From the NCBI GenBank assembly GCA_019747895.1, contig JAIEQF010000008.1:1-64000 (forward strand): a DNA stretch of 64,000 bases, in the 5' to 3' direction. A program made the translations under genes and the position numbers. Every line of letters begins with the position of its first letter. Position 1 is the stretch's first letter. Positions 15,181-24,642 of this stretch are shown here, piece after piece. Below the pieces are notes generated by a model. The model was not told the DNA's origin, ran no database searches, and saw nothing but the letters and a program-made list of their open reading frames with translations. The DNA comes from Chthoniobacterales bacterium. Its GTDB lineage: Bacteria; Verrucomicrobiota; Verrucomicrobiia; Chthoniobacterales; UBA6821.

Positions 15181-16258
15181 ATCGCTTCGCAATGACACCG
15201 GCCTCATCAACCGCTATCGCGAATACCTTCCTGTAACAGCAAAAACGCCGATCATTTCTTTGAGCGAAGGTTCGACGCCGCTTCTTTTTTCACCCAAGCT
15301 GAGTCAGTTGACGGGAGGAGAAGTTTATCTCAAGTTTGAAGGATTAAATCCTACCGGTTCTTTCAAAGATCGTGGTATGACGATGGCCATTTCTAAAGCT
15401 GCTGAGCGTGGAGCAACGACCGTTCTCTGCGCTTCCACCGGCAATACATCAGCCTCTGCAGCTGCCTATGCCGCTCGTGCAGGAATGAAATGTGTTGTCA
15501 TTCTTCCGGCAGGACGCATTGCTACTGGAAAAATGGTTCAAGCTTACATTTATGGTGCTACAGTCATTGCTATCGAAGGAAACTTTGATGATGCCTTGCG
15601 CATTGTTCATGAGTTGGAAGCCACAGGGAAATTTGTTGTTGTTAATTCAACCAATCCCGATCGCATTGAAGGACAGAAGACGGCAGCCTTTGAAATCATC
15701 GAGGAGTTGGGGAGGGTGCCTGATTTGCACATTTTGCCGGTAGGCAATGCTGGAAACATCACCGCTTATTGGAAAGGGTATTGCGAATTTCAACAACGAG
15801 GTCACACTTCTCGATCACCAATCATGCTTGGAGTACAGGCTTCTGGGGCAGCTCCTTTATTTCATGGTGCACCGATGGACCAACCAGAAACGCTTGCAAC
15901 AGCGATTCGTATCGGCCGACCAGCAAGCTGGAATGGTGCTATGACAGCCATGAAAGAATCAGGAGGAGCTTTTGATATTGTTTCTGATGAAGAAATTTTA
16001 GCTGCGCAACAATGGCTTGCTAGCAACGAAGGAATTTTTGCTGAACCTGCCAGCGTGACGCCAGTTGCTGCATTATTAAAATATTTTTTACATCGTCAAT
16101 CTTCGCCTGAAGCTCTTCGTGAAAAATTAGCGACTAAAATGACGATAGTGCTAACGCTCACCGGCCATGGCCTCAAAGATCCAGATACTGCACGTCATGC
16201 GATCACCGATCCGATCGTGACAAAAGCGACGACGGAAGCGGTGCTAAGCAGGCTATAG
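15125..16258 (+). CDS. thrC: Threonine synthase
   Basis: PLP-dependent conversion of O-phosphohomoserine to threonine. The PLP lysine is in NPTGSFKDRGMTMA; other family features are SLSEGSTPLL, STGNTSASAAAYAARAGM and the glycine-rich phosphate cup PVGNAGNITAYWKGY. At 377 residues it is of the short, Bacillus-like type. The first ~22 residues (KQRAEHNCEPPTVNCQL) are encoded by a repeat arm; conserved sequence only begins at LINRYREYLP, but no later ATG precedes it, so the repeat seems to have supplied the start. Between hom and lysC in the pathway cluster. Confidence 0.92.
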   Translation: MKQRAEHNCEPPTVNCQLPSLRNDTGLINRYREYLPVTAKTPIISLSEGSTPLLFSPKLSQLTGGEVYLKFEGLNPTGSFKDRGMTMAISKAAERGATTVLCASTGNTSASAAAYAARAGMKCVVILPAGRIATGKMVQAYIYGATVIAIEGNFDDALRIVHELEATGKFVVVNSTNPDRIEGQKTAAFEIIEELGRVPDLHILPVGNAGNITAYWKGYCEFQQRGHTSRSPIMLGVQASGAAPLFHGAPMDQPETLATAIRIGRPASWNGAMTAMKESGGAFDIVSDEEILAAQQWLASNEGIFAEPASVTPVAALLKYFLHRQSSPEALREKLATKMTIVLTLTGHGLKDPDTARHAITDPIVTKATTEAVLSRL

Positions 16259-16262
16259 GAGA

Positions 16263-16456
16263 CAGGTTGCAGCATTTCAGGTTACAGGTTACAGCTTATA
16301 AAAGACTACAAAAACAGATAGCGGCTTTTTAGATTATCAAATAGCGATGAAACAAAAAGTGTCTCTTTGTTTTTAAATGATTTTAGCCTGTAAACTCCAA
16401 CCTACGACCTGTACCCTGAAATGCTGTACCCTGAAATGCTGTAATCTGTAACCTGT
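16263..16456. repeat. Fold-back repeat of CAGGTTACAG words
   Basis: The left arm (16263-16296) is CAGGTTGCAGCATTTCAGGT then TACAGGTTACAGC. The right arm (16395-16456) carries inverted copies: CCTGAAATGCTG twice, GTAATCTGTAACCTG. The same word family appears at 23100-23130, 24611-24635, 25163-25185, 31275-31307, 32176-32202 and 58426-58457. It fills the gap between thrC and lysC. Confidence 0.75.
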
Positions 16457-16461
16457 TTCTC

Positions 16462-17691
16462 ATGCCTCTCATCGTCCAAAAATATGGTGGAACTTCTGTT
16501 GCTAATCCCGAACGGATTAAGCACGTAGCTCGCCGTTTGTTGGCGACGCAGCGACAAGGAAATTCCGTGGTAGGAGTGGTCTCTGCCATGTCGGGTGTGA
16601 CGGATGGACTGATTCAATTGTCTAAACAAGTTTCAGATATACCAGTAAGTCGTGAGATCGATGTCTTGCTAGCCACGGGAGAACAAACAACCATGGCTCT
16701 AACCGCAATGGCGATTGAAGCTCTGGGAGGCAAGGCGGTCTCACTCACAGGAGCTCAAGCGGGAATTGTCACCAATGGATTGCACACGAAAGCAAAAATC
16801 CATCATATTTTACCTGAGCAAATCAAAAAACATTTAGAGCAAGGCAAAATTGTTATTGTCGCTGGCTTTCAAGGAGAGACCGAAGAGGGCGAAATCACAA
16901 CGTTAGGCCGTGGTGGCTCTGACCTCACTGCCATTGCTTTGGCCTCCGCACTTCAAGCTGATTCTTGTCAAATTTTAACGGATGTTGATGGTGTTTTCAG
17001 CTGCGATCCTCGCCTTGTTCCCAAAGCTCAAAAAATTGATATCATTTCCTATGATGAAATGTTGGAAATGGCAGGGAGTGGTTCTAAAGTGATGCAGTCA
17101 CGTTCTGTCGAGTTTGCAAAAAAATATAGTGTCAGTTTTGAAGTTTGTAATAGTTTTAACACACAACCAGGAACAATCGTGAAAGAAGAATCGCCATGTA
17201 TGGAACAAGTCGTTGTCCGCGGCATTAGCGTAGAACGAAATCAAGCAAAGGTCACTATCACGAATGTTCCCGATCGTCCTGGCTGCGCCGCTCGCATTTT
17301 TGCAACAGTCGCTGAAGCGCAATTGAATATTGACGTGATTGTTCAAGACGTCTCTGCCAATGGCACAACCAATATTTCTTTCACGCTCAATCGTGATGAC
17401 CTTGAAAAAGTCGGCACAATGCTCGATCGCGTTGCTCAAGAAATCGGCGCAGGGGAGGTGCGAAAAGAAGGCGGCATCGCCAAACTGAGTGTTGTTGGTA
17501 TCGGGATGAGAACTCACTCTGGTGTTGCCGCAAAACTTTTTGAAGCGCTAGCCCAAGGCGGCATCAATATTCAAATGATCTCCACCTCTGAAATTAAAAT
17601 TGCCGTCATCATTGATGAGGCTGATATTGTTTCGGCGGCTCAACTAGCCCACACGGCCTTTGGATTAGATCGGAAAGAGGAGAAGAAATAG
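16462..17691 (+). CDS. lysC: Aspartate kinase
   Basis: ATP-dependent phosphorylation of aspartate, the first step toward threonine, methionine and lysine. The N-terminal KYGGTSVAN motif (8-16), the DVLLATGEQTT region and TTLGRGGSDLTAIALA (about 153-168) identify the kinase domain. Two C-terminal ACT domains follow (VPDRPGCAARIFATVAEA and VVGIGMRTHSGVAAKLFEAL), the allosteric module. The 409-residue length is typical of a monofunctional enzyme. It lies last in hom-thrC-lysC. The stop codon is immediately followed by a long inverted repeat shared with the convergent pyk gene. Confidence 0.95.
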   Translation: MPLIVQKYGGTSVANPERIKHVARRLLATQRQGNSVVGVVSAMSGVTDGLIQLSKQVSDIPVSREIDVLLATGEQTTMALTAMAIEALGGKAVSLTGAQAGIVTNGLHTKAKIHHILPEQIKKHLEQGKIVIVAGFQGETEEGEITTLGRGGSDLTAIALASALQADSCQILTDVDGVFSCDPRLVPKAQKIDIISYDEMLEMAGSGSKVMQSRSVEFAKKYSVSFEVCNSFNTQPGTIVKEESPCMEQVVVRGISVERNQAKVTITNVPDRPGCAARIFATVAEAQLNIDVIVQDVSANGTTNISFTLNRDDLEKVGTMLDRVAQEIGAGEVRKEGGIAKLSVVGIGMRTHSGVAAKLFEALAQGGINIQMISTSEIKIAVIIDEADIVSAAQLAHTAFGLDRKEEKK

Positions 17692-17779
17692 CCACAAAAG
17701 AACACAAAGATCACAAAAAAAAGAATTTCGCTTATTCTATCGTTTTTTCTTTTGTGCTCTTTGTGTTCTTTTGTGGCTA
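17690..17779. terminator. Convergent-gene fold-back, 'AGCCACAAAAGA' family
   Basis: TAGCCACAAAAGAACACAAAG at the left and CTTTGTGTTCTTTTGTGGCTA at the right are inverted copies, with T-rich tracts in between. It lies between the convergent lysC and pyk genes and could stop transcription from both sides. Related fold-backs with the same word lie at 24734-24812, 29331-29396, 43694-43884 and 52442-52500. Confidence 0.75.
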
Positions 17780-17794
17780 TTTCTTTTTTTCGCT

Positions 17795-19207
17795 CTAAAT
17801 CTTCCGCAGCTGAATCAAATCAACATGCTCTTCGTTTTCAATCACGTCACTCATGACAATCAGGTGATTTCCTTTGTGGAGGAGTGATTTTTTGAGGAGG
17901 TGTGCTTCGATTTCTTTAATGACGGTTTCTGGACCATCATTCACAGGATGCACAATCGGATAAGTTCCCCAGTTGAGGATGAGTTGGCGTGCAACAACGT
18001 CCGAAGAGGTGATGGCAAACACAGGTGCCATCTCGGGACGAAGCTGGCTGGCGTAATCGACCATGAAGCCATGACGCGTAAAGACGGCAAGTCCTGAGTG
18101 CGGAAGTGAATTGGCAAGAGCTACACCGGAGCGTGCTGTTTTTTGACGAGCATTTTCAGATTCTGTCTGCTTCGCATAAGAAGCATGACCGCTACGTTCA
18201 ATACGACGAGCGACACGATCCATGACACGAACACATTCCACAGGATACTTTCCAACAGTTGTTTCACCGCTAAGCATGATAGCATCAGCTTGTTCAAAGA
18301 CAGCATTGGCTACGTCCGTAATTTCAGCGCGTGTCGGCACTGGGTTTTCAATCATCGACTCCAGCAAGTGAGTAGCCACAATCACGGGACGTCCTAGTTG
18401 GATCGCCTTCTTCATGATGCGACGTTGAATGATCGGAAGTTCTTCCATTGGGCATTCGATACCAAGGTCTCCACGTGCGATCATCACGGCATCCGTTGCT
18501 TCAATGATTTCGTTGATGAACCTCACGGCACATTGATCTTCAATTTTAGCAATAACGCGAGCGGTACCTTTATTTTCGGCAATGACACGCTTCATTTCAA
18601 GAATGTCACCTGCTTCCCGACAAAAGCTCAGAGCAATGAAATCTACGCCCAGTTCACATCCGACAGCCACATCAGCAATATCTTTTTCGGTGAGGGGCGG
18701 GAGATTGACACGTACGCCAGGAAGATTGATGTGACGACGAGATCCCAAAGGACCAGGAGTGAGGACCTCACAGCGAATACGATTATTTTTTTTACTGAGA
18801 ACTTTAAGATGCAGAACACCATTGTCCACGAGCATCACATCACCTTCAGAAATATCATCGATGAGACCGTCGTAGTTGACATTCACCGAATAAACTTCTT
18901 CACTCGCAGCACCACGCACGGTGAATTCTAGAATATCGCCAACATTGAGTTGAAGCTTGGAAGGAAGATCGCCAGTACGAACAGCAGGGCCTTGTGTGTC
19001 CATCAAGATGCCCACAATAAGACCTAACTCTTCAGCAATTTTACGAATAATAGGTACAACCCTACGCACGGAATCATGATTGGCATGGCTCATATTCAGA
19101 CGAAAAATATTCGTCCCAGCCAACATCAATTCACGAAGGCGCTCAGGAGTTTCGCTGGCAGGTCCAAGGGTGGCAATGATGCGGGTTTTACGTAGGGTAG
19201 GAGTCAT
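17795..19207 (-). CDS. pyk: Pyruvate kinase
   Basis: Phosphoenolpyruvate + ADP to pyruvate + ATP. Motifs from the N-terminus: RKTRIIATLGPAS, NIFRLNMSHA, ILMDTQGPAVRTGDL, the signature VIAKIEDQCAVRFINEII with its catalytic Lys, then VMIARGDLGIECPMEELP and MLSGETTVGKYPVECV. The C-terminal nucleotide-like domain is complete. The ATG at 19207 gives 470 residues and begins close to conserved sequence; an upstream ATG at 19243 would add 12 residues of no clear similarity. The product links the sugar cluster near 41-52 kb to pyruvate. Confidence 0.95.
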   Translation of the reverse strand: MTPTLRKTRIIATLGPASETPERLRELMLAGTNIFRLNMSHANHDSVRRVVPIIRKIAEELGLIVGILMDTQGPAVRTGDLPSKLQLNVGDILEFTVRGAASEEVYSVNVNYDGLIDDISEGDVMLVDNGVLHLKVLSKKNNRIRCEVLTPGPLGSRRHINLPGVRVNLPPLTEKDIADVAVGCELGVDFIALSFCREAGDILEMKRVIAENKGTARVIAKIEDQCAVRFINEIIEATDAVMIARGDLGIECPMEELPIIQRRIMKKAIQLGRPVIVATHLLESMIENPVPTRAEITDVANAVFEQADAIMLSGETTVGKYPVECVRVMDRVARRIERSGHASYAKQTESENARQKTARSGVALANSLPHSGLAVFTRHGFMVDYASQLRPEMAPVFAITSSDVVARQLILNWGTYPIVHPVNDGPETVIKEIEAHLLKKSLLHKGNHLIVMSDVIENEEHVDLIQLRKI

Positions 19208-19356
19208 ATGAGAAATGGTGAAGTTGAGGAGGTTGTTTCGCAAAAGTTGAAAGATTGAAAGAGGAATTTATAATTTGTGTCAGGCTTTCACAAAAGAAAG
19301 TGGTCAGAAAGAATGCCGTAGAAAGGAGAGGGAAGCAAGATTCTCTTTTTAATATG

Positions 19357-20526
19357 TCATAACCAGTTCCACCATGAATTCCAATATTCATCCCATGTTC
19401 TTGTATTTGATTCGGAAGTCCTTGAATTTTTAATAAGGTATGATATGGAAAATGGGGGTGGTTCAAGATCGTTTTCATGAATTTTTTTCATGTAGACTAA
19501 ACGAAAACTAACGTCACAAGGGCTCCCGCTAGGGCCCATGCAACTATGGGATGTATAATCCATGGTATCTCCCTCCCAGGGTAGGCCGCAGTAGCGTGAA
19601 TAACCTCTTAAGGTGACGAGTTGAGTTTCTCTAGAGAGCACAACCCCTGTTGTCCATTGCTTTGCATTGCCTCCCATGTCATAAGTCCCAAATGGTCCAG
19701 GTGACGCAGAAAAAATACCAACAGGAGTTAAATCAGGAAAACCGAAAGGACACATAGAATTGCGGGGAGTTATAGAGATAGAGCCCATGACTATTGTCGG
19801 TTTTTCGTGAAGGCAGTAATTAGCATTTTTTGTTGGAGAATCTTCTTGGTTGTCTTCTTCAGCGGCACTATTGCCTGGAGGATCATCACTCTGTGTTGAA
19901 TAGCTCCAATAATGAGTCTGATTATTTTTGTTGAAATAAGCAGCCTTGTACCATTCATCATCGGTAGGAAGACGCCATGTAGCATTGGATCGAAGAGAGA
20001 CACTTTTTTCTGTTATTAAATAACTTCCATCTTCCGTTGTTGAAGCATCTTGGTTTCCTGTTGGTTGGTGATTACTCATCCAATTGCAGAAGCGAATGGC
20101 ATTTAAAAAACTGATGATAGTGATGGGGTAGTTTTCTCTTCCTGGGACAATCTGGTACTCATATTCCTTTTTGGAATTGAGTGATCTTATGATGCAATGA
20201 ACACCAAGGTCTGTGTCCATTGCAATATTATAGATGCCATGAGGATCTTTTTTAGCAACTGCTTTGAGAAACTCGCAATATTGAGCCACGGTCACATCAA
20301 ATTTTCCAATTTGATATTCGTAATCAACCTTGCCGAGCCCTGTCCGAGTATCTGCTGGATTGCATGGAGCATCAACGGTAACGAGGTCTATCGTGATGGG
20401 TTGAGTACTCTGCGCAACAAGCCAAGCAGGATGAAGAAAAATTAACGAGAGCGTGACCAAAAGAAGACGGGGAAAAAAGAGAGAGCTATTATTTTTTTTC
20501 TGCTCTTTTGAAGGGGGTGGTATCAT
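19357..20526 (-). CDS. Secreted single-domain SUMF1-like protein
   Basis: The 389-residue protein has an N-terminal signal segment (LFFPRLLLVTLSLIFLHPAW, cut near LVAQS) followed by one SUMF1-type domain (about 55-350) closely patterned on the units of the 10425-13505 protein: YQIGKFDVTVAQYCEFL, VAKKDPHGIYN, CNWMSNHQPTGNQD, WRLPTDDEWYKAAYF, GTYDMGGNAKQWTTG. The closing motif is weaker (LRGYSRY..SFRLVYM instead of RGGSW..GFRVVY), so catalytic function is doubtful. The two genes are clearly paralogs, though here no membrane tail is attached. The ATG precedes an AT-rich region that may be a divergent promoter with the gene at 20685. Confidence 0.78.
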   Translation of the reverse strand: MIPPPSKEQKKNNSSLFFPRLLLVTLSLIFLHPAWLVAQSTQPITIDLVTVDAPCNPADTRTGLGKVDYEYQIGKFDVTVAQYCEFLKAVAKKDPHGIYNIAMDTDLGVHCIIRSLNSKKEYEYQIVPGRENYPITIISFLNAIRFCNWMSNHQPTGNQDASTTEDGSYLITEKSVSLRSNATWRLPTDDEWYKAAYFNKNNQTHYWSYSTQSDDPPGNSAAEEDNQEDSPTKNANYCLHEKPTIVMGSISITPRNSMCPFGFPDLTPVGIFSASPGPFGTYDMGGNAKQWTTGVVLSRETQLVTLRGYSRYCGLPWEGDTMDYTSHSCMGPSGSPCDVSFRLVYMKKIHENDLEPPPFSISYLIKNSRTSESNTRTWDEYWNSWWNWL

Positions 20527-20684
20527 GCTACGAGCAATGCATCATAGACGTAGTTGGTTCGTTAAGTAACTCAATTTTTAATAATATTCTAATAATATGG
20601 AGCCTTGTGTTTTTAATTATTGAAAGAGGAGACAATTTAATTAGCATCGAGCCTCTCAGAATTAGAATTTCTCCCCTTTGACTC

Positions 20685-23060
20685 GTGAAGAGCTATCTTT
20701 TATTACTCCTACTCCTGTTTTGGTTAAGCACACAGGAAGCAATTTCTGAGTCATTCGATGAGCCATCAAGCCCAATGATGATGCTTCCTCGTGGAGAGTG
20801 CAGGATGATTAATGATGGGCGTCTTGATCAAGAGCGTGGAAGAGCTCCCTATCTTGCTCGAGAAGCCAACCGAAACAGTCTCACTAGACCTGATGGAGAT
20901 TGGGTTCAACGCCGTGATGCTTCAGATTGTATGGCAGAGGAAAGTGATGAGGAGAGTGATGATGATCCTTCTGATGAAGGAGAAAATAATTTGAATGATT
21001 GGTCTGGCAGTGGGCCTTCTAATTTTTTTATAAATGGGAGCATCATGGATGCTACTAGCGGACATATTTCCAATCGTAAGCCTTTCGCTATCAAAGCATC
21101 TGTAGAGCGCGCGCCTGTACCAGGAGTTGGGCCTCATGAAAAAGCTTCAGTAGGCTCAATGACTTTAGCAGCAGCTGCAGGGACCTCTCCACCAGGTTTG
21201 TTTGCTGGGCGTCGCATTGCTGTGAGTCCACAAGATCTCATGAGGCAAGCACTGGTTGACTCACTAATAACTCATCCTCGCCCTCTCGGTGAAGCCTCGG
21301 GAGGTCTTCATCTCGATCCCGAATCACTGAAAGTCGTAGAAGGTATCGATAAACTTCATGCATACCAGCGTCAACATGCAGTTGTTTCTCAAGTTAGGAC
21401 TGAGCAAAAGACGGCATTAGCAAATGAGGAAGGGCGACGAATAGCATCAGCAATCAGCAATGAATCTAGAGGTTTTCAAGAAATAGCAAGGTTACAGAAC
21501 GAAGTTAATCAACAAGCAGTACGAGAGGCTCAAGAAATAATGGGAGAGCAGGGAATAGTAGGTATAGATGTTAACGAAAGGGGACGTCAGTTATTTAGAG
21601 CACGTCTAACAGATGATCAACGCCTATTTATTCAACACCATCCACACCAACCAGCTGTGAGAGGTGCATTTGGACGGAGAGGATATGATGATCTTGTGGG
21701 GCGGCCTATCCCCAGCAATCAACTTCTAGCAGCATCAGAAGCAGTAAAGCGCTTAAAAAGTAATCAGAATATTACGATTCCTGGTGGCGACTTGGCACTC
21801 ACTGCTGAAGACGCCATCGCTCTCAAAGCTCCAGAAGAAGCGGATCTAGAACCAGCTCCACAATCATTTTTTGGAAGAATGCTCTCGATCAATGCGGCGG
21901 GAAGAACGGAGGAAGAGAAAGCAGCGAATCAATCATTAACCCATCGTTTTTTTGATGTGCTCAACACGCTACTTCAACCCGATGTGATGAAAGTAGTCTG
22001 TCCTCCAAAAGAACAAGAACGCTTGATGGAAAGCGGAGCTCCGTTACGGCTTGAAAGAGCCGCTCAGATTCTGAGCGATGCACGCGCGGTTGCACTTAAA
22101 ATTAGAAATGCCCAAGCGGCTCAACCTAATGTCGATCCTTTAACAACGCGTGCTATCGTCATCGCCAACTATGCCAAAACAATTGCTGCTCGTGCATCAA
22201 TGGTTCATCGTGCTGCAGGAGATCACGGGGAACTTTTTCTGAATGCTGCTGGTCGTTCTCTCGTTGCTGCGGGCAGTGCTGCGAGTTTTGCTGGAAAGGC
22301 GACGGCTCTTGCCTCTGTAACGGTTGGTAGTCTCGTGGCACCGGCTTATCTGGCTCCTCTGGTGCCACTACTTCACAATTCATTATTGTACTATACGGTG
22401 AGGGGTGTCTCTTTGGCAGTTGGTGGTTATTTAGGGAATCGTCGTTCTAACGATATCATGAGAGAAGCTCATGAGCATGGTGATAGCCTTCAGAGTAGTG
22501 CGGCCCAGTGGCTTGCTCACCATGCCCTGGATAGCAGTGTGACCAGTTTAGGGGTTTTTGGTGCAGCTGTAGTAGTATCAGAGATAATAGGGGAGAGCGT
22601 ATCAGAGGTGAGAGGGATGGTAGGTACTGCTAATCTCGATGAGGTAAGAGACGTGCTCTTAGGCGGGGCCTTCCTGAGCTTGCTCGCAGAAGGGGCCGTA
22701 CTTGTTCCTGCAATGTTTACTGCAGACTACCTCGGTTCTACTGCTGCCTCTTTTGCACGTGCTCCACTTTCTCGCTTGGTCACAACGCTTGAAGTGGCCC
22801 GTGAGGCTGTTGCCGCGTTCCAGAGAGCAAGTGTGGCACGCACAGAGAATGCTGAAGCACAGACGAACGAGCGACGAGCACTTGCCACTGCCGTGAATGT
22901 TGCAACGCGTGCCGTGGAAAATTCAACTCCAAAAAATCGAGCAGCCAACGAGCAGGCGCTCGCTCAAGTTCAGGAGGCGGCTGCAGAAGCCAATCGAAGG
23001 CCGCTCGTCATCGATCCCTCTAAGAAGATGTTGCCGCCACCATGGCGACGAGGAATTTAA
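20685..23060 (+). CDS. Large secreted/membrane protein of unknown function
   Basis: Not recognised. GTG start directly before a Leu-rich signal peptide (KSYLLLLLLLFWLST, 1-19). An acidic, low-complexity stretch follows (EESDEESDDDPSDEGENN, about 85-103). The middle (200-500) is charged and probably helical with many Ala/Gln/Glu. Hydrophobic segments cluster at about 540-600 and 630-690, so it may be inserted in a membrane. The C-terminus (700-791) is Ala/Arg/Glu-rich and likely coiled coil. No catalytic motif is seen. It stands alone, followed by a strong hairpin. Confidence 0.7.
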   Translation: MKSYLLLLLLLFWLSTQEAISESFDEPSSPMMMLPRGECRMINDGRLDQERGRAPYLAREANRNSLTRPDGDWVQRRDASDCMAEESDEESDDDPSDEGENNLNDWSGSGPSNFFINGSIMDATSGHISNRKPFAIKASVERAPVPGVGPHEKASVGSMTLAAAAGTSPPGLFAGRRIAVSPQDLMRQALVDSLITHPRPLGEASGGLHLDPESLKVVEGIDKLHAYQRQHAVVSQVRTEQKTALANEEGRRIASAISNESRGFQEIARLQNEVNQQAVREAQEIMGEQGIVGIDVNERGRQLFRARLTDDQRLFIQHHPHQPAVRGAFGRRGYDDLVGRPIPSNQLLAASEAVKRLKSNQNITIPGGDLALTAEDAIALKAPEEADLEPAPQSFFGRMLSINAAGRTEEEKAANQSLTHRFFDVLNTLLQPDVMKVVCPPKEQERLMESGAPLRLERAAQILSDARAVALKIRNAQAAQPNVDPLTTRAIVIANYAKTIAARASMVHRAAGDHGELFLNAAGRSLVAAGSAASFAGKATALASVTVGSLVAPAYLAPLVPLLHNSLLYYTVRGVSLAVGGYLGNRRSNDIMREAHEHGDSLQSSAAQWLAHHALDSSVTSLGVFGAAVVVSEIIGESVSEVRGMVGTANLDEVRDVLLGGAFLSLLAEGAVLVPAMFTADYLGSTAASFARAPLSRLVTTLEVAREAVAAFQRASVARTENAEAQTNERRALATAVNVATRAVENSTPKNRAANEQALAQVQEAAAEANRRPLVIDPSKKMLPPPWRRGI

Positions 23061-23100
23061 AGTCCGTTCAGAAAATGACAGAGTCATTTTTGAACAGACT
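23061..23100 (+). terminator. Strong hairpin after the gene ending at 23060
   Basis: AGTC.GTTCA.AAAATGAC, an AGA loop, then GTCATTTT.GAAC.GACT, starting 1 bp after the stop codon. The inner AAAATGAC.GAGTCATTTT equals that of the hairpin at 14982-15023, while the outer arms are different but still pair. Confidence 0.65.
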
Positions 23101-23247
23101 CAGGCTACAGGTTGCAGACTACAGGCTAGAGTTACTTGAAGAAAAAATCACGATTTTTTGAATCCGCTCTTTGTCATGGGAGATCATTTTTATAAGTGAT
23201 CAACTTTTAAAATTTTCTACGAACTGCGAACTATCAACTACGAACTG
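23100..23247. repeat. CAGGTTGCAG and GAACTGCGAAC word repeats
   Basis: TCAGGCTACAGGTTGCAGAC and TACAGGC words lie at 23100-23130, and CGAACTGCGAACTATCAAC with ACGAACTG at 23219-23247. The first block pairs with the inverted block at 24611-24635 on the other side of nuoD. No gene is evident in the interval. Confidence 0.6.
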
Positions 23248-23266
23248 GCGTTGTGCAACAACGCCA

Positions 23267-24514
23267 TTACCGATCACACTCACCAAAGACAAAGTCGAGG
23301 CTTCCGATAATAGCAACGACATCGGAGACCATGCAGCCTGGCAACATTTTTTGAAGGATGCTGCAGTTCATGAACGAAGGACCGCGGATCTTCAGGCGGT
23401 AAGGGGATCCGCCGCCTTTGCTGTGAATGTAGAAGCCGAGTTCACCTTTCGGATTTTCGGCGCCGAAATAAACTTCACCCGGAGGCGCATCAACTCCTTG
23501 AGTGCTAACGATGAAATGGTGAATCAGTTCCTCCATTTTTTCTAAGACGGCTTCTTTTTGTGGAGGAATATTTTTGGGATCAACGACATTAATCGGACCG
23601 GAAGGGAGGGAGTTGATAGCTTGTTCTAAAATGCGAACGCTCTGACGCATTTCTTCCATGCGAACCAAATAACGATCGTAAACATCACCAACGCTGCCAA
23701 CGGGAATTTCAAAATCATAACGAGCGTAGTCGAGATAGGGATTGGCGCGGCGAAGATCATGTGCGATGCCAGAACCACGAAGGTTAGGCCCTGTTAAAGC
23801 GTAACTGATCGCAGTTTCTTGAGAAATGATTCCTAGGTCACGAGTCCGATCGACAAAAATACGATTCCGTGTGAGGAGATTGCTGACCTCTTCAAGAACA
23901 GGTTTGAAGTTTCTTAAAAATTCTTTGAGCTGTGCCGCAAAGCCATCAGGAAGATCGCGAACTTGTCCTCCAATGCGCGTGTAGCTGGTTGTGAAGCGGG
24001 CGCCCGTCAGGAGTTCACAGAGATCATAAATTTTTTCCCGCTGAGCAAAAGTAAACATGAAAACGGAGATAGCTCCAATATCCATGCTAGCAGCTCCCAG
24101 ACCAAGTAAATGGGCGGAAATGCGGGCGAGCTCACAACAGATGACGCGGATGGTTTGACCGCGAGGAGGAATTTCCCAGCCCATCAGTTTTTCTACCGCG
24201 AGAGCATAGGCAACGTTGTTGGCCAGGGGAGCTAAGTAATCAAGTCGATCCGTGTACGGAACGAATTGATTGTACTGCATGTTCTCAGCAATTTTTTCAT
24301 CGCCGCGATGAAGGTAGCCAATGTGCGTTGTGACATTGGTGATGATCTCTCCATCGAGTTCCAACTCGAGGCGAAGAACGCCGTGAGTCGCTGGATGGGA
24401 AGGCCCCATGTTAAGGGTCATTTTTTCACCCAACATATCGTGACTTTCTTCTAACCCTTGAAGCGTGCGGGCAAGAGTGTCAGGTTGTTCAAAAACTAAG
24501 GACGTCGTACTCAT
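23267..24514 (-). CDS. nuoD: NADH-quinone oxidoreductase subunit D
   Basis: 49-kDa subunit of complex I, contributing to the quinone site on the cytoplasmic arm. Family motifs: NMGPSHPATHGVLRLELELD near the N-terminus, IGYLHRGDEKIAE, YLAPLANNVAYALAVEKL, GIISQETAISYALTGPNLRGSG, and the C-terminal GCMVSDVVAIIGSLDFVFGE. The ATG at 24514 gives 415 residues; one at 24535 would add seven. Length is normal and the frame is intact. Unusually no other nuo gene is adjacent: it is bracketed by inverted CAGGTTGCAG words and followed by a tRNA, so the operon is dispersed or this gene was moved. Confidence 0.93.
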   Translation of the reverse strand: MSTTSLVFEQPDTLARTLQGLEESHDMLGEKMTLNMGPSHPATHGVLRLELELDGEIITNVTTHIGYLHRGDEKIAENMQYNQFVPYTDRLDYLAPLANNVAYALAVEKLMGWEIPPRGQTIRVICCELARISAHLLGLGAASMDIGAISVFMFTFAQREKIYDLCELLTGARFTTSYTRIGGQVRDLPDGFAAQLKEFLRNFKPVLEEVSNLLTRNRIFVDRTRDLGIISQETAISYALTGPNLRGSGIAHDLRRANPYLDYARYDFEIPVGSVGDVYDRYLVRMEEMRQSVRILEQAINSLPSGPINVVDPKNIPPQKEAVLEKMEELIHHFIVSTQGVDAPPGEVYFGAENPKGELGFYIHSKGGGSPYRLKIRGPSFMNCSILQKMLPGCMVSDVVAIIGSLDFVFGECDR

Positions 24515-24610
24515 AGAAAGATAATAAAAGGGCATTCACAGGATAGAAGAGAAAAGAAAATTTGTCAGCTCTATATCGAAGATTTCTTTTCAAGAAGCTG
24601 TGTTGTTCTT

Positions 24611-24635
24611 GCTGTAACCTGCAACCTGTTGTCTG
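24611..24635. repeat. CTGTAACCTGCAACCTG word repeat
   Basis: GCTGTAACCTGCAACCTGTT is the inverted counterpart of the CAGGTTGCAG words at 23100-23130 and lies between nuoD and the tRNA. Confidence 0.6.
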
Positions 24636-24642
24636 TCGAGAG

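Noticed and set aside
18398-18931. 177-residue frame opposite pyk
   Set aside because: It runs fully antisense to the conserved pyruvate kinase gene and has no protein-like features.
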